DNA of 58,074 nt from Terriglobales bacterium (lineage in GTDB: Bacteria > Acidobacteriota > Terriglobia > Terriglobales > Acidobacteriaceae). The DNA is taken from the NCBI GenBank assembly GCA_035624455.1, contig DASPRM010000028.1:1-58074 (forward strand), in the 5' to 3' direction. Positions within the stretch are counted from its first letter, which is position 1, and each line of letters opens with the position of its first letter. The notes beneath the pieces are model-generated. The model was given only the letters and a program-made list of their open reading frames with translations, did no database searches and had not been told where the DNA came from. Positions 1 to 8,063 of this stretch are shown here, one piece after another. The position numbers and the translations under genes were made by a program.

Positions 1-682
1 GGGTTTCCATCCCTCCAAAGCCAGCGCCGGGCTCTGCTTCCATTTCGCGGGCGCGCCCCAGGCGATCGACGAGCATGTTGGCGTGATGTACCACTCGCTT
101 ATCACCGGGACGGATTTCGACCGCTTTGACCCAGCGAGTGCGGTCTATGGGGATGGGCAAGACAAAATTCCAATATGTATCTCCTCCTGCGGCAGGCAAG
201 CGAAACGGCTTCTGCGCACGAAGAACCAGGTCGGGCTTACCGAGCTGCCATCCCTCGACAAACCGAGGCTGCGAGGGCAGTTCACCCCGAGGCCCTTCGA
301 GCACACCACCCTCGACCCACTTCTGGAGGAGCGTGATCTGTTCATCTGACAATCTTCGCTCGCCATCAAATTTCAGCTTGCCTGGCTCGGGTTGCCACGG
401 CGGCATGAATCGAGACCGCGTGACTTCAGCGATCTGCCGCGCGTGGCTCCTGACATCCTGATAGCTGAGCAAGGGAAAGGGGCCTGCTCCGCCCGGATGA
501 TGGCATCCTGCGCAGTTGTGGAAGATGATGGGAGCGATGTCGTGGGTGAATGTGACGTTTGGCTGGTCCGACTGGGGTGGCGATCCCGCGAGACTTGTAA
601 GCTGCGCCAGGGTGGCAGCCGCAGCCAGGGCCAAAGCCGCAGCGGCGAGGCCTGCAGCGATCCTGGGGCCAATGGAGTTCAT
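1..682 (-). CDS. Secreted cytochrome c / copper monooxygenase-like protein, cut at left edge
   Basis: The frame is open from an ATG at 682 to the window edge, so only the first 227 residues are seen. Residues 1-30 form a hydrophobic alanine-rich signal peptide, so the protein is exported. A haem c site CAGCH lies at residues 57-61, followed by PGGAGPFPLLSYQDV and MPPW (about residue 93), as in acidobacterial cytochrome-like proteins that continue into a copper type II ascorbate-dependent monooxygenase-like domain. The motif VVHHANMLVDR (His199-His200) fits the start of that second domain, but the rest is missing. Its ATG overlaps the stop of the upstream redoxin gene (ATGA, 679-682), so the two are probably co-translated. 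The export and haem site are seen; the enzymatic role is inferred from family resemblance. Confidence 0.8.
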   Translation of the reverse strand, partial: MNSIGPRIAAGLAAAALALAAAATLAQLTSLAGSPPQSDQPNVTFTHDIAPIIFHNCAGCHHPGGAGPFPLLSYQDVRSHARQIAEVTRSRFMPPWQPEPGKLKFDGERRLSDEQITLLQKWVEGGVLEGPRGELPSQPRFVEGWQLGKPDLVLRAQKPFRLPAAGGDTYWNFVLPIPIDRTRWVKAVEIRPGDKRVVHHANMLVDRLGRAREMEAEPGAGFGGMET

Positions 683-1296
683 TGAAGATCGGAGATGTAG
701 CAACCCACAGCGGGGGTGGAGGTCACCGCCGGCCGCTTGCCATTCATGGCGGCGGAAATCGCGTCTGCCAGATCGTGCGTGGTTGGAGCTTGCCGGGAGT
801 GGCCGAAATCTTGGTACCAATTGTCGATGCGACCGTGATAGACGAGTTCCCCGGTTACATTGAAGACGGCTGCTTCGGGCGTCACTTCCACATGGCTCAG
901 CTTCACGAGCGCATGCTGCGGATCTTGCAGGGCGGAGAGCCGGTACCCATACTGCTGCAGATGTTGCCGAATCGAAGCCGGGCTTTCCGATTTCGCAGGA
1001 TAGACCAGCCAAAATGTGCTTTTTGCGGCGTATTGCGAGCTGAGTTTTTGGATCGCGGGGGCGTAACGATTGGAGATAGGGCAGTCCGTGCGCACAAAAA
1101 TCAAGACCGCAATTTTCCCCCCGCTTGCCTGCAGGGGATCGACTGGCTCGCCTGCGAGGTTGATGGCACTCGCCGGCCTTGAGTCCGCGGCTTCAGCGCA
1201 AATTTCGTAGGCAAAGGAGGACGCAATGACCGCGGCGACAACTGCCGCGAGAAGCTCGCAACGTCTAAGGTTGAGATGCGTGACAGAGCGGCCCAT
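679..1296 (-). CDS. Redoxin / thioredoxin-fold exported protein
   Basis: This 205-residue protein has an N-terminal hydrophobic segment (about residues 14-35) that looks like a signal peptide or anchor, then a thioredoxin-like fold of the AhpC/TSA-redoxin type. The active-site region is TDCPISNRYAP with a single cysteine (Cys72) and no second cysteine of a CxxC pair, so it is unlikely to be a classical disulfide reductase. Such redoxin proteins often sit beside haem or copper proteins in Acidobacteriota, and here it overlaps the downstream cytochrome gene by four bases. A role in redox protection or metal/haem handling of the partner is inference. The ATG at 1296 is the first start in frame. 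Confidence 0.78.
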   Translation of the reverse strand: MGRSVTHLNLRRCELLAAVVAAVIASSFAYEICAEAADSRPASAINLAGEPVDPLQASGGKIAVLIFVRTDCPISNRYAPAIQKLSSQYAAKSTFWLVYPAKSESPASIRQHLQQYGYRLSALQDPQHALVKLSHVEVTPEAAVFNVTGELVYHGRIDNWYQDFGHSRQAPTTHDLADAISAAMNGKRPAVTSTPAVGCYISDLQ

Positions 1297-1546
1297 AGAG
1301 AGTCAGCCGGTTCAGTATCGTTTCTATCGATTGTCTGTTGCGCAGCTATTCTAGCGCTATCCTCACGCCATTCGGATGTGAATCCGAAGCCGATGGCGGG
1401 GAAACGGGTGCGGCCTTGCCAAACCCGGTGGGAAGCCGTGCGGAGCAACCTCTTTCTGGTTCGCGAGGGCGAGAACCTCCGCCGACTTCTTCCCAGAGCT
1501 ACCACACAACTCCCAGAGGGAAATTGGAATCATAAAGAGGTTTTTC

Positions 1547-2464
1547 TTGCTGTGGGGGCGGGTGAGGATTTCCGGGCTATTGGCGATAATCGCAATCGTC
1601 GCAGAGCTGGCGGCTTGCGGAGGATCGGCTGGAACGCACAGCAGTCCCGGTCCGACGACGACCACGAGTGCCAGCGTTCCTGCCACCGGTCATGTATTCC
1701 TGGTCGTTGAAGAGAACCAAAGCTATTCGGACGTGATCGGGAATGCGGCGATGCCATACATAAATTCGCTTGCTGCGAAGTACTCACTGGCCACGCAATA
1801 TTTCGCTGATATACATCCCTCGATCGGAAATTACTTCATGCTCACCACCGGCCAGATCATCACCAATGATGACACCCTGGCGACGAATGTGGATGTAGAC
1901 AATCTTGCGCACGAATTAACCGCGGCAGGGAAGAGCTGGAGGTCGTACGCGGAGAGCCTCCCGCAACGTGGTTATGCCGGCGGCGACACTGGGTTGTACG
2001 TGAAGCGTCACAATCCATTTGCGTATTTCACCGATGTAGCCACCGATCCTTCGCAAGCGGCCAATCTGGTGCCGTTTTCGCAATTCGCGGCTGACCTGGC
2101 GAACAATACACTGCCGAACTTCTCCTTTATCGTGCCGAACGTTAACGACGATTCTCACAATGGCTCACAGGCGGCCTCCGATGACTGGCTGCGGAACAAC
2201 ATCGCACCGCTGCTAGCCAGCCCGGTGTTCCAGCAGGACGGATTGCTCATTATCGTGTACGACGAGAGCGAGATACTTGATGTGGAGCACGGCGGAGGAC
2301 ACATCGCCGCGATCCTGGTGGGACCGAAGGTTAAGCAAGGCTTCCAGTCGACGACCGTTTATCAGCATGAGAGTACGTTGCGTCTGATTCTGCAGGCGCT
2401 GGGGGTGAATTCGTTTCCAGGAAATTCAGCGAGTGCGCCGTCGATGCCGGAGTTCTTCAATTGA
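1547..2464 (+). CDS. Phosphoesterase-family lipoprotein (acid phosphatase / phospholipase C type)
   Basis: The 305-residue product starts at a TTG, with AAAGAGG six bases upstream. Its N-terminus is a lipoprotein signal ending in the lipobox LAAC (Cys24), so it is probably anchored in the outer membrane or periplasm. From about residue 48 it follows the phosphoesterase family (PF04185): VFLVVEENQSYSDV near the start, SFIVPNVNDDSHNG in the middle and LLIIVYDESE near the end, which supply metal-binding Asp, Glu and His residues. Family members cleave phosphate monoesters or phospholipids. The substrate cannot be told from sequence. The gene appears monocistronic and is divergent from the redoxin gene. 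Confidence 0.8.
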   Translation: MLWGRVRISGLLAIIAIVAELAACGGSAGTHSSPGPTTTTSASVPATGHVFLVVEENQSYSDVIGNAAMPYINSLAAKYSLATQYFADIHPSIGNYFMLTTGQIITNDDTLATNVDVDNLAHELTAAGKSWRSYAESLPQRGYAGGDTGLYVKRHNPFAYFTDVATDPSQAANLVPFSQFAADLANNTLPNFSFIVPNVNDDSHNGSQAASDDWLRNNIAPLLASPVFQQDGLLIIVYDESEILDVEHGGGHIAAILVGPKVKQGFQSTTVYQHESTLRLILQALGVNSFPGNSASAPSMPEFFN

Positions 2465-2726
2465 TAGCAGTCAGTAATCAGTATTCAGCTAATCAGTATT
2501 CAGCTAATCAGTTTAAAAGCTCAGAGAGAAAAACTGCAGATCCAGCGGCGTGTCGAGTCGAGCTGCGCTCGACCTGAACGGACGAGGACGTCCGTTCCCA
2601 CGTAGTCTTCTGGCAAGACAAGATCAACTACGCCACCCTAGCCAAAGAACCGGCTGGGATGAGGCACCCTCAAGTTGCTTAGCTGCCCAAAGCTCCTACC
2701 CGCATCATTACGCATGCGCGCAGAAA
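2465..2726. repeat. Intergenic cluster of short dispersed repeats
   Basis: No gene is seen. Directly after the stop codon the 15-mer AATCAGTATTCAGCT is repeated in tandem (about 2477-2512). It is followed by a copy of a GTCGAG...CGACCTGAACGGACGAG element (about 2551-2602, related copies at 4982-5010 and 17300-17350). A further element, CCTAGCCAAAG...GGCACCC (about 2636-2670), recurs at 18447-18481. These look like decayed, non-coding repeats rather than a mobile element. Confidence 0.6.
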
Positions 2727-3080
2727 TCAGTCCCAGGTGGCGCCGCGGATGCCTAAGAGGGTGTCCCACTCCTGCTGGGTAAGTTCGACGTTGAAGCTGT
2801 CGTGGAGTTCCAGCCAAGCTCTCACCAGATCCTTGCGGCTGCTGTAGACCATGGGCGGGTCGAACGTATCGAGTTCAACGATGGCGCCTTGAATTTCCGC
2901 CAACCGGGTACGCTCCGAGCGCAGCAGAATATGCTTGCGGGCCTCGATGCGGGGGACGATGGAATTGATGCTTTCGTCCAGGTAGGCCCAGACTCGGCCA
3001 TCGGCAGTGGTGAACTGGAAATCCGGCCAGTGGTGGGCGATTTCACGCAAGTATCGGCACAGTGGGAAGCTCAGAGGCAT
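2727..3080 (-). CDS. Conserved-looking hypothetical protein, 117 aa
   Basis: I do not recognise this family. The protein is soluble, with no signal peptide or membrane segment, and begins MPLSFPLCRYLREIAHHW. It contains charged helices (for example ARKHILLRSERTRLAEIQ) and ends with GIRGATWD. Its ATG lies three bases after the TGA stop of the upstream small membrane protein gene (TGACCCATG), which argues for translational coupling and supports both being genes. No function can be assigned. Confidence 0.55.
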   Translation of the reverse strand: MPLSFPLCRYLREIAHHWPDFQFTTADGRVWAYLDESINSIVPRIEARKHILLRSERTRLAEIQGAIVELDTFDPPMVYSSRKDLVRAWLELHDSFNVELTQQEWDTLLGIRGATWD

Positions 3081-3083
3081 GGG

Positions 3084-3272
3084 TCACCGGTATATCAGAC
3101 GAAGCAGGGTTGTGTGATGCTCGATGGATTGGGATCGAAAGTGGCTACGTTTATGACGCGAGACGCGGGGCCGGCGATTCCGGGAGTGAATTTGATCAAG
3201 CGCCAGCAGCCAGGCTAGGCAGAAGAATGAAAGCACCGACGCCAGAAGGACGCTGATGAAGAGCCAAGACAT
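3084..3272 (-). CDS. Small single-pass membrane protein, 62 aa
   Basis: The chosen ATG at 3272 is preceded by GAGGGG six bases upstream, a good ribosome-binding site. Residues 1-27 (MSWLFISVLLASVLSFFCLA and following) form one transmembrane helix, and the tail is strongly basic and His/Arg-rich (SRNRRPRVSRHKRSHFR), so the C-terminus is probably cytoplasmic. The gene ends three bases before the ATG of the 117-residue hypothetical protein and the pair is probably co-translated. It has no recognised family. The assignment rests on the ribosome-binding site, the hydrophobic segment and the coupling. Confidence 0.5.
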   Translation of the reverse strand: MSWLFISVLLASVLSFFCLAWLLALDQIHSRNRRPRVSRHKRSHFRSQSIEHHTTLLRLIYR

Positions 3273-3448
3273 TTGTATCCCCTCGGACCGCTCGACTGCC
3301 GCAATCTGGGGGAGCGACGTTGGTGCAGGGTGCACGTGTGTGACCAAAAATCACGCTGAAAATACGAGGTTTGACCTACGCGGCTGTGCAATCTCTTGCA
3401 CATGGAGAGGGCAAGCGGGAAAGTCCCGGGATTTCTGCTTTTGGGGCG

Positions 3449-4045
3449 CTAGCGCTCCCGATTCAGCGAATAGCCGATAGAAACGCCGAAGCGTTCTTCA
3501 TGGCTGCTGCTGAACTCGATGTTGTTGTGGACCAGATAGACGTGGGCCTCAGGCCGCACGAAGAGATTGCCATGCACGTAGAAACGGATCCCCCCACCAA
3601 AGTGACCCATGAAGTGGTTACTGCTGGTGTAGTTGGTACAGCCCGCAAAGCCGCATAGGAAGTCAGAATTGTAGAAGCGAACGCTTTGGGCGCCGATGCC
3701 GCCCTCAAGTTCTGCCGCGGCGCTGCGTCCCAGGGGTGGCGCCCATACACCGTTGAAGTCCCAGAGAATGGGACGAAACGGCTGGAATCCCTGATAGATG
3801 CTTTGGCTGGCTCTCCAATAGAGCTCGCCGCCAACACCAAAAGCATGCCGGAGGAGGAAATCACCGCTGAACCCGGGATAAGCTCCGCCACTGATGGTTT
3901 GGGCGGCGTGATCTCCGGATGCACTGGAGGAAGATGGGGCGACGAGGGTGCTGACACCGAAAGCGGCATCGATCTGCTGTGCATAGAGAGGCAAGCGCAA
4001 CAGAGAGTACACACCGAAAGCGGCGACCATGAGCAGCTTGCGCAC
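3449..4045 (-). CDS. Outer-membrane beta-barrel protein (OmpA/OmpW-like fold)
   Basis: I place the start at GTG 4045 because AAGGAGA lies five bases upstream; a longer frame reaches 4105 but has no such site. The 198-residue product has a signal peptide (VRKLLMVAAFGVYSLLRLPLYAQQ), then alternating, Gly- and aromatic-rich strands such as FGVGGELYWR, GGIGAQSVRFY and FGGGIRFYVHGNLFVRPEAH, ending VSIGYSLNRER. This is the pattern of a small eight-stranded barrel of the 'outer membrane protein beta-barrel' class. Its ligand or role is not visible. It is monocistronic and faces away from the downstream cupin-like gene. Confidence 0.7.
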   Translation of the reverse strand: MRKLLMVAAFGVYSLLRLPLYAQQIDAAFGVSTLVAPSSSSASGDHAAQTISGGAYPGFSGDFLLRHAFGVGGELYWRASQSIYQGFQPFRPILWDFNGVWAPPLGRSAAAELEGGIGAQSVRFYNSDFLCGFAGCTNYTSSNHFMGHFGGGIRFYVHGNLFVRPEAHVYLVHNNIEFSSSHEERFGVSIGYSLNRER

Positions 4046-4224
4046 GACAGTCTCCTTTAGGAACGCGAGATCCGGCTGATTCACGTTCTGAGTGCGGATC
4101 AGCACACCATCTAAACCATCTTAGATTCGGCCGCAGAATACAAAGGTTGCAGATGGACTCGCGAGCGAAAACCGGAAGGACAACACCTGCGGTAATAGAA
4201 TCCAGACAACTCACGGCTGTTCCC

Positions 4225-4926
4225 ATGCGAAGGCGCTTCGGCATCCTTCTTTTTGCGATTGCCTGGACCGGGTTTGCGCAGACAACGGCCGAGTTGCCCT
4301 ATCAGGTGGCTCGGTACGAGCCGGTACTGGAGAACAACTACGTTGACGTTTACCGGTTGAGACTGGCTCCCCACTTCCGCACTCCGCTATTTCAGAATGT
4401 GCACGACGTGGTCTGGGTGGCGCTGGAAGACTCGACACCGAGGTTCGTTATGTCCTCCGGACAGAAGGTGCGCCAGGAACTCACCGCGGGGGACGCGCGC
4501 TTCTTTCATAGCTTTTCGGTGCGATCGGTTGTGAACGATTCTTCGCTGACAGTGGAAGCTGTGGTGATCACGCTGAAGCCGCGGGGAGGGGCCACGAGCC
4601 GATGCGAGTGTGGTGGCGATGCCGAGAGCGCGCTGTGCGGATGCGCGAATGCAAAACCTATGCCGCCGCTGTGGGCGGTGAGCATGGGCAGGATCACGCT
4701 GGCGGGAACGACGCTGGACCCGCAGCAGTCTTTTCAAAGAGCAAGCGTCCGTAACGACACGCTGATCGTTGCAATCACGCCGTTGGAGCTCGTGGACGTC
4801 GCAACACCGGGCGAGGCGCGCAGAATCGCGGTTCCTGCTGGAGGAGTGACGTGGTTGGAGGCGGGGCGGCACCGGCTGAAGAACAGTGGTGGAAGGGAAG
4901 AGAGATTTCTTTCGATCGAGTTCTAG
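4225..4926 (+). CDS. Exported cupin-like protein with a CxC...CxC loop
   Basis: Starting at ATG 4225, the protein has 233 residues; a longer frame begins at 4147 but the signal peptide MRRRFGILLFAIAWTGFAQ fits the internal start. The body is beta-rich and repeats the pattern of a double cupin: a first barrel with PHFRTPLFQNVHDVVWVALE and a second ending in ITPLELVDVA...VTWLEAGRHRLKNSG. Between them lies a cysteine-rich loop with Cys127, 129, 138 and 140 arranged CxC-x8-CxC, which could bind a metal. No family name can be given with certainty. It is likely periplasmic and monocistronic. Confidence 0.6.
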   Translation: MRRRFGILLFAIAWTGFAQTTAELPYQVARYEPVLENNYVDVYRLRLAPHFRTPLFQNVHDVVWVALEDSTPRFVMSSGQKVRQELTAGDARFFHSFSVRSVVNDSSLTVEAVVITLKPRGGATSRCECGGDAESALCGCANAKPMPPLWAVSMGRITLAGTTLDPQQSFQRASVRNDTLIVAITPLELVDVATPGEARRIAVPAGGVTWLEAGRHRLKNSGGREERFLSIEF

Positions 4927-5244
4927 TATCGGAGGAAGTTAGGATCGGGTGATCGGGTGAAGTGAGAAGGAGCTAGGCCAAGCTGAACCGACGAGACATC
5001 CGTTCCTACCCAGCCGCCCTCCAATGCAACCGCCATGGAGAGACTTGGCCACAGAATCGACTGACTCTCATTGCTAGCAACTGCCACGTCCTTCGACTCG
5101 GACGGGGGCTGATATCCGGCGGATGGCAGGAACACGAGGATCTGGACCAGGCCGCGCTTGGGCCGGTGGGCTGCCGAAGTGCACGGTTTCTCATTACTGA
5201 AAGTCGGTCGGGCAGGTTAAGCTCAGCAGGGAGTTAATCCAGGC
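4927..5244 (+). repeat. Leader region of the threonine operon with dispersed repeats
   Basis: This gap has no gene. At 4943-4970 there is a partly duplicated copy of the element GATCGGGTGAAGTGAGAAG, and at 4982-5010 a fragment of the CTGAACGGACGAG repeat. GGGAG at 5231-5235 is the likely ribosome-binding site for lysC. I looked for a lysine or threonine leader (regulatory peptide, riboswitch) and saw nothing convincing. Confidence 0.5.
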
Positions 5245-6675
5245 ATGAGCCTGATTGTCATGAAATTCGGCGGCACCTCAGTCGGCGATGCCGAGAGGAT
5301 ACGGGAGTCTGCGCGTAGGGTTGCAGAATGCGTGCCGAAGTCCGAGGTGGTCACTGTGGTATCGGCCCTGGCGGGGGTTACGGATCACATTCTGAAGACG
5401 GTCACCGCGGCGAGGCAAGGGGAACAAGCTACTGTCGAAGCTCAGTTGCGAGCCTTGGAAGAGCGGCATGAGGGAGTGATACGAGAGCTGTTTGTAGGAA
5501 AAGAACGCGAGCAGGTGGAGTCACGGGTGGGCGCAGTGTTGCGTCAGCTACACGATTTTTGTTCTGCGCTGCTGATGCTGCGCTCTTCTACGGCGCAAAT
5601 TCTGGATGTCGCCGCTCCCATGGGCGAAAAGATGTCGGCGCAGATATTCGTAGCTGTGCTGCGCCAGATGGGCCTGAACGCGGAGTATGTGGATTCGACG
5701 CAGGTATTGGTGACTGATGATCATTTCGGTGATGCCAGCGCCGATATGGCGGGGACCGAGCAGAAGTCGCAAGCCATGCTGCTGCCTCTGGTGCAGTCAG
5801 GGAAACAGCCAGTGGTCACGGGTTACGCCGGGGCCACGGCGAAGGGTCAGCCCACCACCCTGGGGCGTGGAGGATCGGATTCCTCCGCAACAATCCTCGG
5901 AGCGGCGATTGGTTGCGACGAGGTCTGGATCTGGACCGATGTGGATGGAGTTCTCACCGCTGATCCACGCGTGTGTCCCGATGCCAGCACGCTGCCGGAG
6001 ATCACTTTTGCGGAAGCCGTAGAGCTTTCTTATTACGGAGCCAAGGTGATTCACCATAAGGCGATCCGGCCGGTGATGGACCGCGGCATCCCGGTGTGGA
6101 TCAAGAATTCATTCCGCCCGGAGGTGAAAGGGACCAAGATCACCTCCAAGGTTGCGGGCGACGGCTCTCCGGTGAAGGCGGTCACGGTAGTCAAGCAGGC
6201 GAGCCTGATCAACTTGAGGGCGCGCCAGGATACGCCGTTTGCGGAGCTTTTCGGCCGCCTGTTCCTGCGGCTGGGCCATGAGCACGTGGATGTGCTGTTC
6301 TCGACGCAATCTTCTTCCGAGAACGCCCTGGGGTTGGTGCTGCGCGACGCGGATACGGAGAATGTGGTGAAGCTGATTGAGCGGCTGTTCCGGGTGGAGC
6401 TGCAACACGGCGTGATCCATCCCATCTTCGTCCAGAGAGAGGTTGCGGTGATCTGTGTGCTGGGCGAGGCGATGCGAGGGACACCAGGCATCCTGAGCCG
6501 GCTGTTTACAGCGGTGGCGGCGCGCAACCAGAGCGTGATTTCTGTGGCGCAGGGGGCGAGCGAACTGAACATCTGTTTTGCCGTGAATTCCTCCGGAGCC
6601 GACGAGGTGGTGAAGGCTGTGCATGACGAATTCCTCTCAAGCGCCAGGGTGCCGGCGGTCGAGAAGACTGTGTGA
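5245..6675 (+). CDS. lysC: Aspartate kinase
   Basis: This 476-residue enzyme phosphorylates aspartate, the first step towards lysine, threonine and methionine. It starts with the kinase signature MKFGGTSVGDAERI and carries VVSALAGVTD, GRGGSDSSATI and WTDVDGVLTADPR of the amino-acid kinase fold (residues 1-300). Two C-terminal ACT-type regulatory regions follow (about 325-470), with VISVAQGASELNICFAV in the last one. The length and the long middle segment resemble the kinase half of ThrA/MetL-type bifunctional enzymes, but no homoserine dehydrogenase domain is attached. It is the first gene of an operon; its TGA overlaps the GTG of the threonine synthase frame (GTGA, 6672-6675). Confidence 0.96.
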   Translation: MSLIVMKFGGTSVGDAERIRESARRVAECVPKSEVVTVVSALAGVTDHILKTVTAARQGEQATVEAQLRALEERHEGVIRELFVGKEREQVESRVGAVLRQLHDFCSALLMLRSSTAQILDVAAPMGEKMSAQIFVAVLRQMGLNAEYVDSTQVLVTDDHFGDASADMAGTEQKSQAMLLPLVQSGKQPVVTGYAGATAKGQPTTLGRGGSDSSATILGAAIGCDEVWIWTDVDGVLTADPRVCPDASTLPEITFAEAVELSYYGAKVIHHKAIRPVMDRGIPVWIKNSFRPEVKGTKITSKVAGDGSPVKAVTVVKQASLINLRARQDTPFAELFGRLFLRLGHEHVDVLFSTQSSSENALGLVLRDADTENVVKLIERLFRVELQHGVIHPIFVQREVAVICVLGEAMRGTPGILSRLFTAVAARNQSVISVAQGASELNICFAVNSSGADEVVKAVHDEFLSSARVPAVEKTV

Positions 6676-8063
6676 CCTTAGACGGGGCGCGAATGAAACT
6701 GGCCAGAGCTGCAAATGCGAGCATGACTGAAACCGCGCGTCTGGTATGCATTGGCTGCGGTCAGGAACAGTCTGAGCTGGCTGCGGACTTCCGCTGCACC
6801 AACTGCCGGGATCTGCTGGAGGTCAATTGCAGGGTCTTTGACGATCGGCGGGATCTGGAATCGGGCGGCAACCTCAAAGCGCTATGGGTTCGGCGCAGGA
6901 CATCGCTGGCGCCCGCCGACCTGAGTGGAGTCTGGCGCTTTCGTGAGTTGCTGCCCATCGTGGCGCGCATCGACGAGGTGGTTACACTACACGAGGGTAA
7001 TACGCCCATCTACGAATTGCCGCGCTCGGCCCGCAGTGCCGGTGTGAACGGTCTGCTGGCGAAGCATCAGGGAATGAATCCCACGGGATCGTTCAAAGAT
7101 ACGGGCATGACGGCGGCACTGTCGGTGGCGCGGGAAAAAGGTTTTCGCTGGGTGGCATGCGCGTCCACAGGAAATACATCGGCCTCCATGGCGGCCTACG
7201 CCGCGCGGGCCGGTATGCGCAGCCTGGTGCTGATCCCGGAAGGGAAGATAGCCTGGGGAAAGCTGGCGCAGTCGCTGGAATACGGAGCGCTGACCTGCCA
7301 ATTGCGCGCCGATTTTGATGGCTGCATGCGGGTGCTGGGCGAGGTGATCCATCGCTACCCGATATATCTGCTGAATTCCGTAAATCCGTACCGGATCGAA
7401 GGACAGAAAACCGCCGCCGTGGAGCTGATGGAACAGCTGGAGTGGCGCGTGCCGGATCACATCGTGGCGCCCGGCGGAAACCTGGGAAACTCCTCGGCGC
7501 TGGGAAAGGGCCTGCTCGAGATGGTGAAGCTCGGGCTGATCGAACGTCTGCCGCGGCTGCACGTGATCCAGGCAGAAGGCGCGAATGCGCTGGTGCGAAC
7601 GGTGAGGGAGACCGGAGGAAAGCGGCTGATCTCCGTTGCCGCGGAAACGATGGCTACGGCAATCCGTATCGGTAATCCTGCTTCCTGGAAGAAGGCGGTC
7701 CGAGTGCTGGAAGCGACGTGCGGGATGGTGGAGCAGGTTTCGGAGGCGGAAATTGCGATTGCCAAGGCGGAAATTGGCGAGGATGGCATCGGTTGCGAAC
7801 CGGCCTCCGCGGCGACGCTTGCGGGATTAAAAAAACTGGTCGCGCAGGGGCACGTTAAGCCGGACGAGAAGACGGTTTTGATTTTGACCGGACATGTGCT
7901 GAAGGATCCGGAGTACACCTTCAAGTTTCATCAGGGATCGCTGCTGGAAGGCGAGGATTCTGGCAGGAAGCTGGAGCGGGAACTGCGGCAGCATCAAAGG
8001 GCACCAGTGGTTTTGGATGCGAAGGCGGATGAGGTTCTGCGAGTGTTGGAGAGTAATAGTTGA
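6672..8063 (+). CDS. thrC: Threonine synthase
   Basis: The product (463 residues from GTG 6672; ATG 6693 and 6723 are alternatives) converts O-phosphohomoserine to threonine using pyridoxal phosphate. The N-terminus has a four-cysteine zinc-ribbon (CIGC at 26-29, CTNC at 42-45) typical of the archaeal/deep-branching type. The PLP-binding lysine is in NPTGSFKDTG (Lys142), followed by CASTGNTSASMAAYAARAG, and the phosphate-binding glycine loop is PGGNLGNSSALGKG. It overlaps both neighbours (GTGA with lysC, TTGA with the homoserine kinase), so the three are co-translated. The C-terminal 40 residues past the fold are charged and probably helical. Confidence 0.95.
   Translation: MTLDGARMKLARAANASMTETARLVCIGCGQEQSELAADFRCTNCRDLLEVNCRVFDDRRDLESGGNLKALWVRRRTSLAPADLSGVWRFRELLPIVARIDEVVTLHEGNTPIYELPRSARSAGVNGLLAKHQGMNPTGSFKDTGMTAALSVAREKGFRWVACASTGNTSASMAAYAARAGMRSLVLIPEGKIAWGKLAQSLEYGALTCQLRADFDGCMRVLGEVIHRYPIYLLNSVNPYRIEGQKTAAVELMEQLEWRVPDHIVAPGGNLGNSSALGKGLLEMVKLGLIERLPRLHVIQAEGANALVRTVRETGGKRLISVAAETMATAIRIGNPASWKKAVRVLEATCGMVEQVSEAEIAIAKAEIGEDGIGCEPASAATLAGLKKLVAQGHVKPDEKTVLILTGHVLKDPEYTFKFHQGSLLEGEDSGRKLERELRQHQRAPVVLDAKADEVLRVLESNS

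Noticed and set aside
1370-1470. Possible cobalamin or cyclic di-GMP riboswitch upstream of the phosphoesterase gene
   Set aside because: GGGAAGCCG and GCCAAACC resemble parts of both motifs, but the other conserved boxes and pairing are absent.
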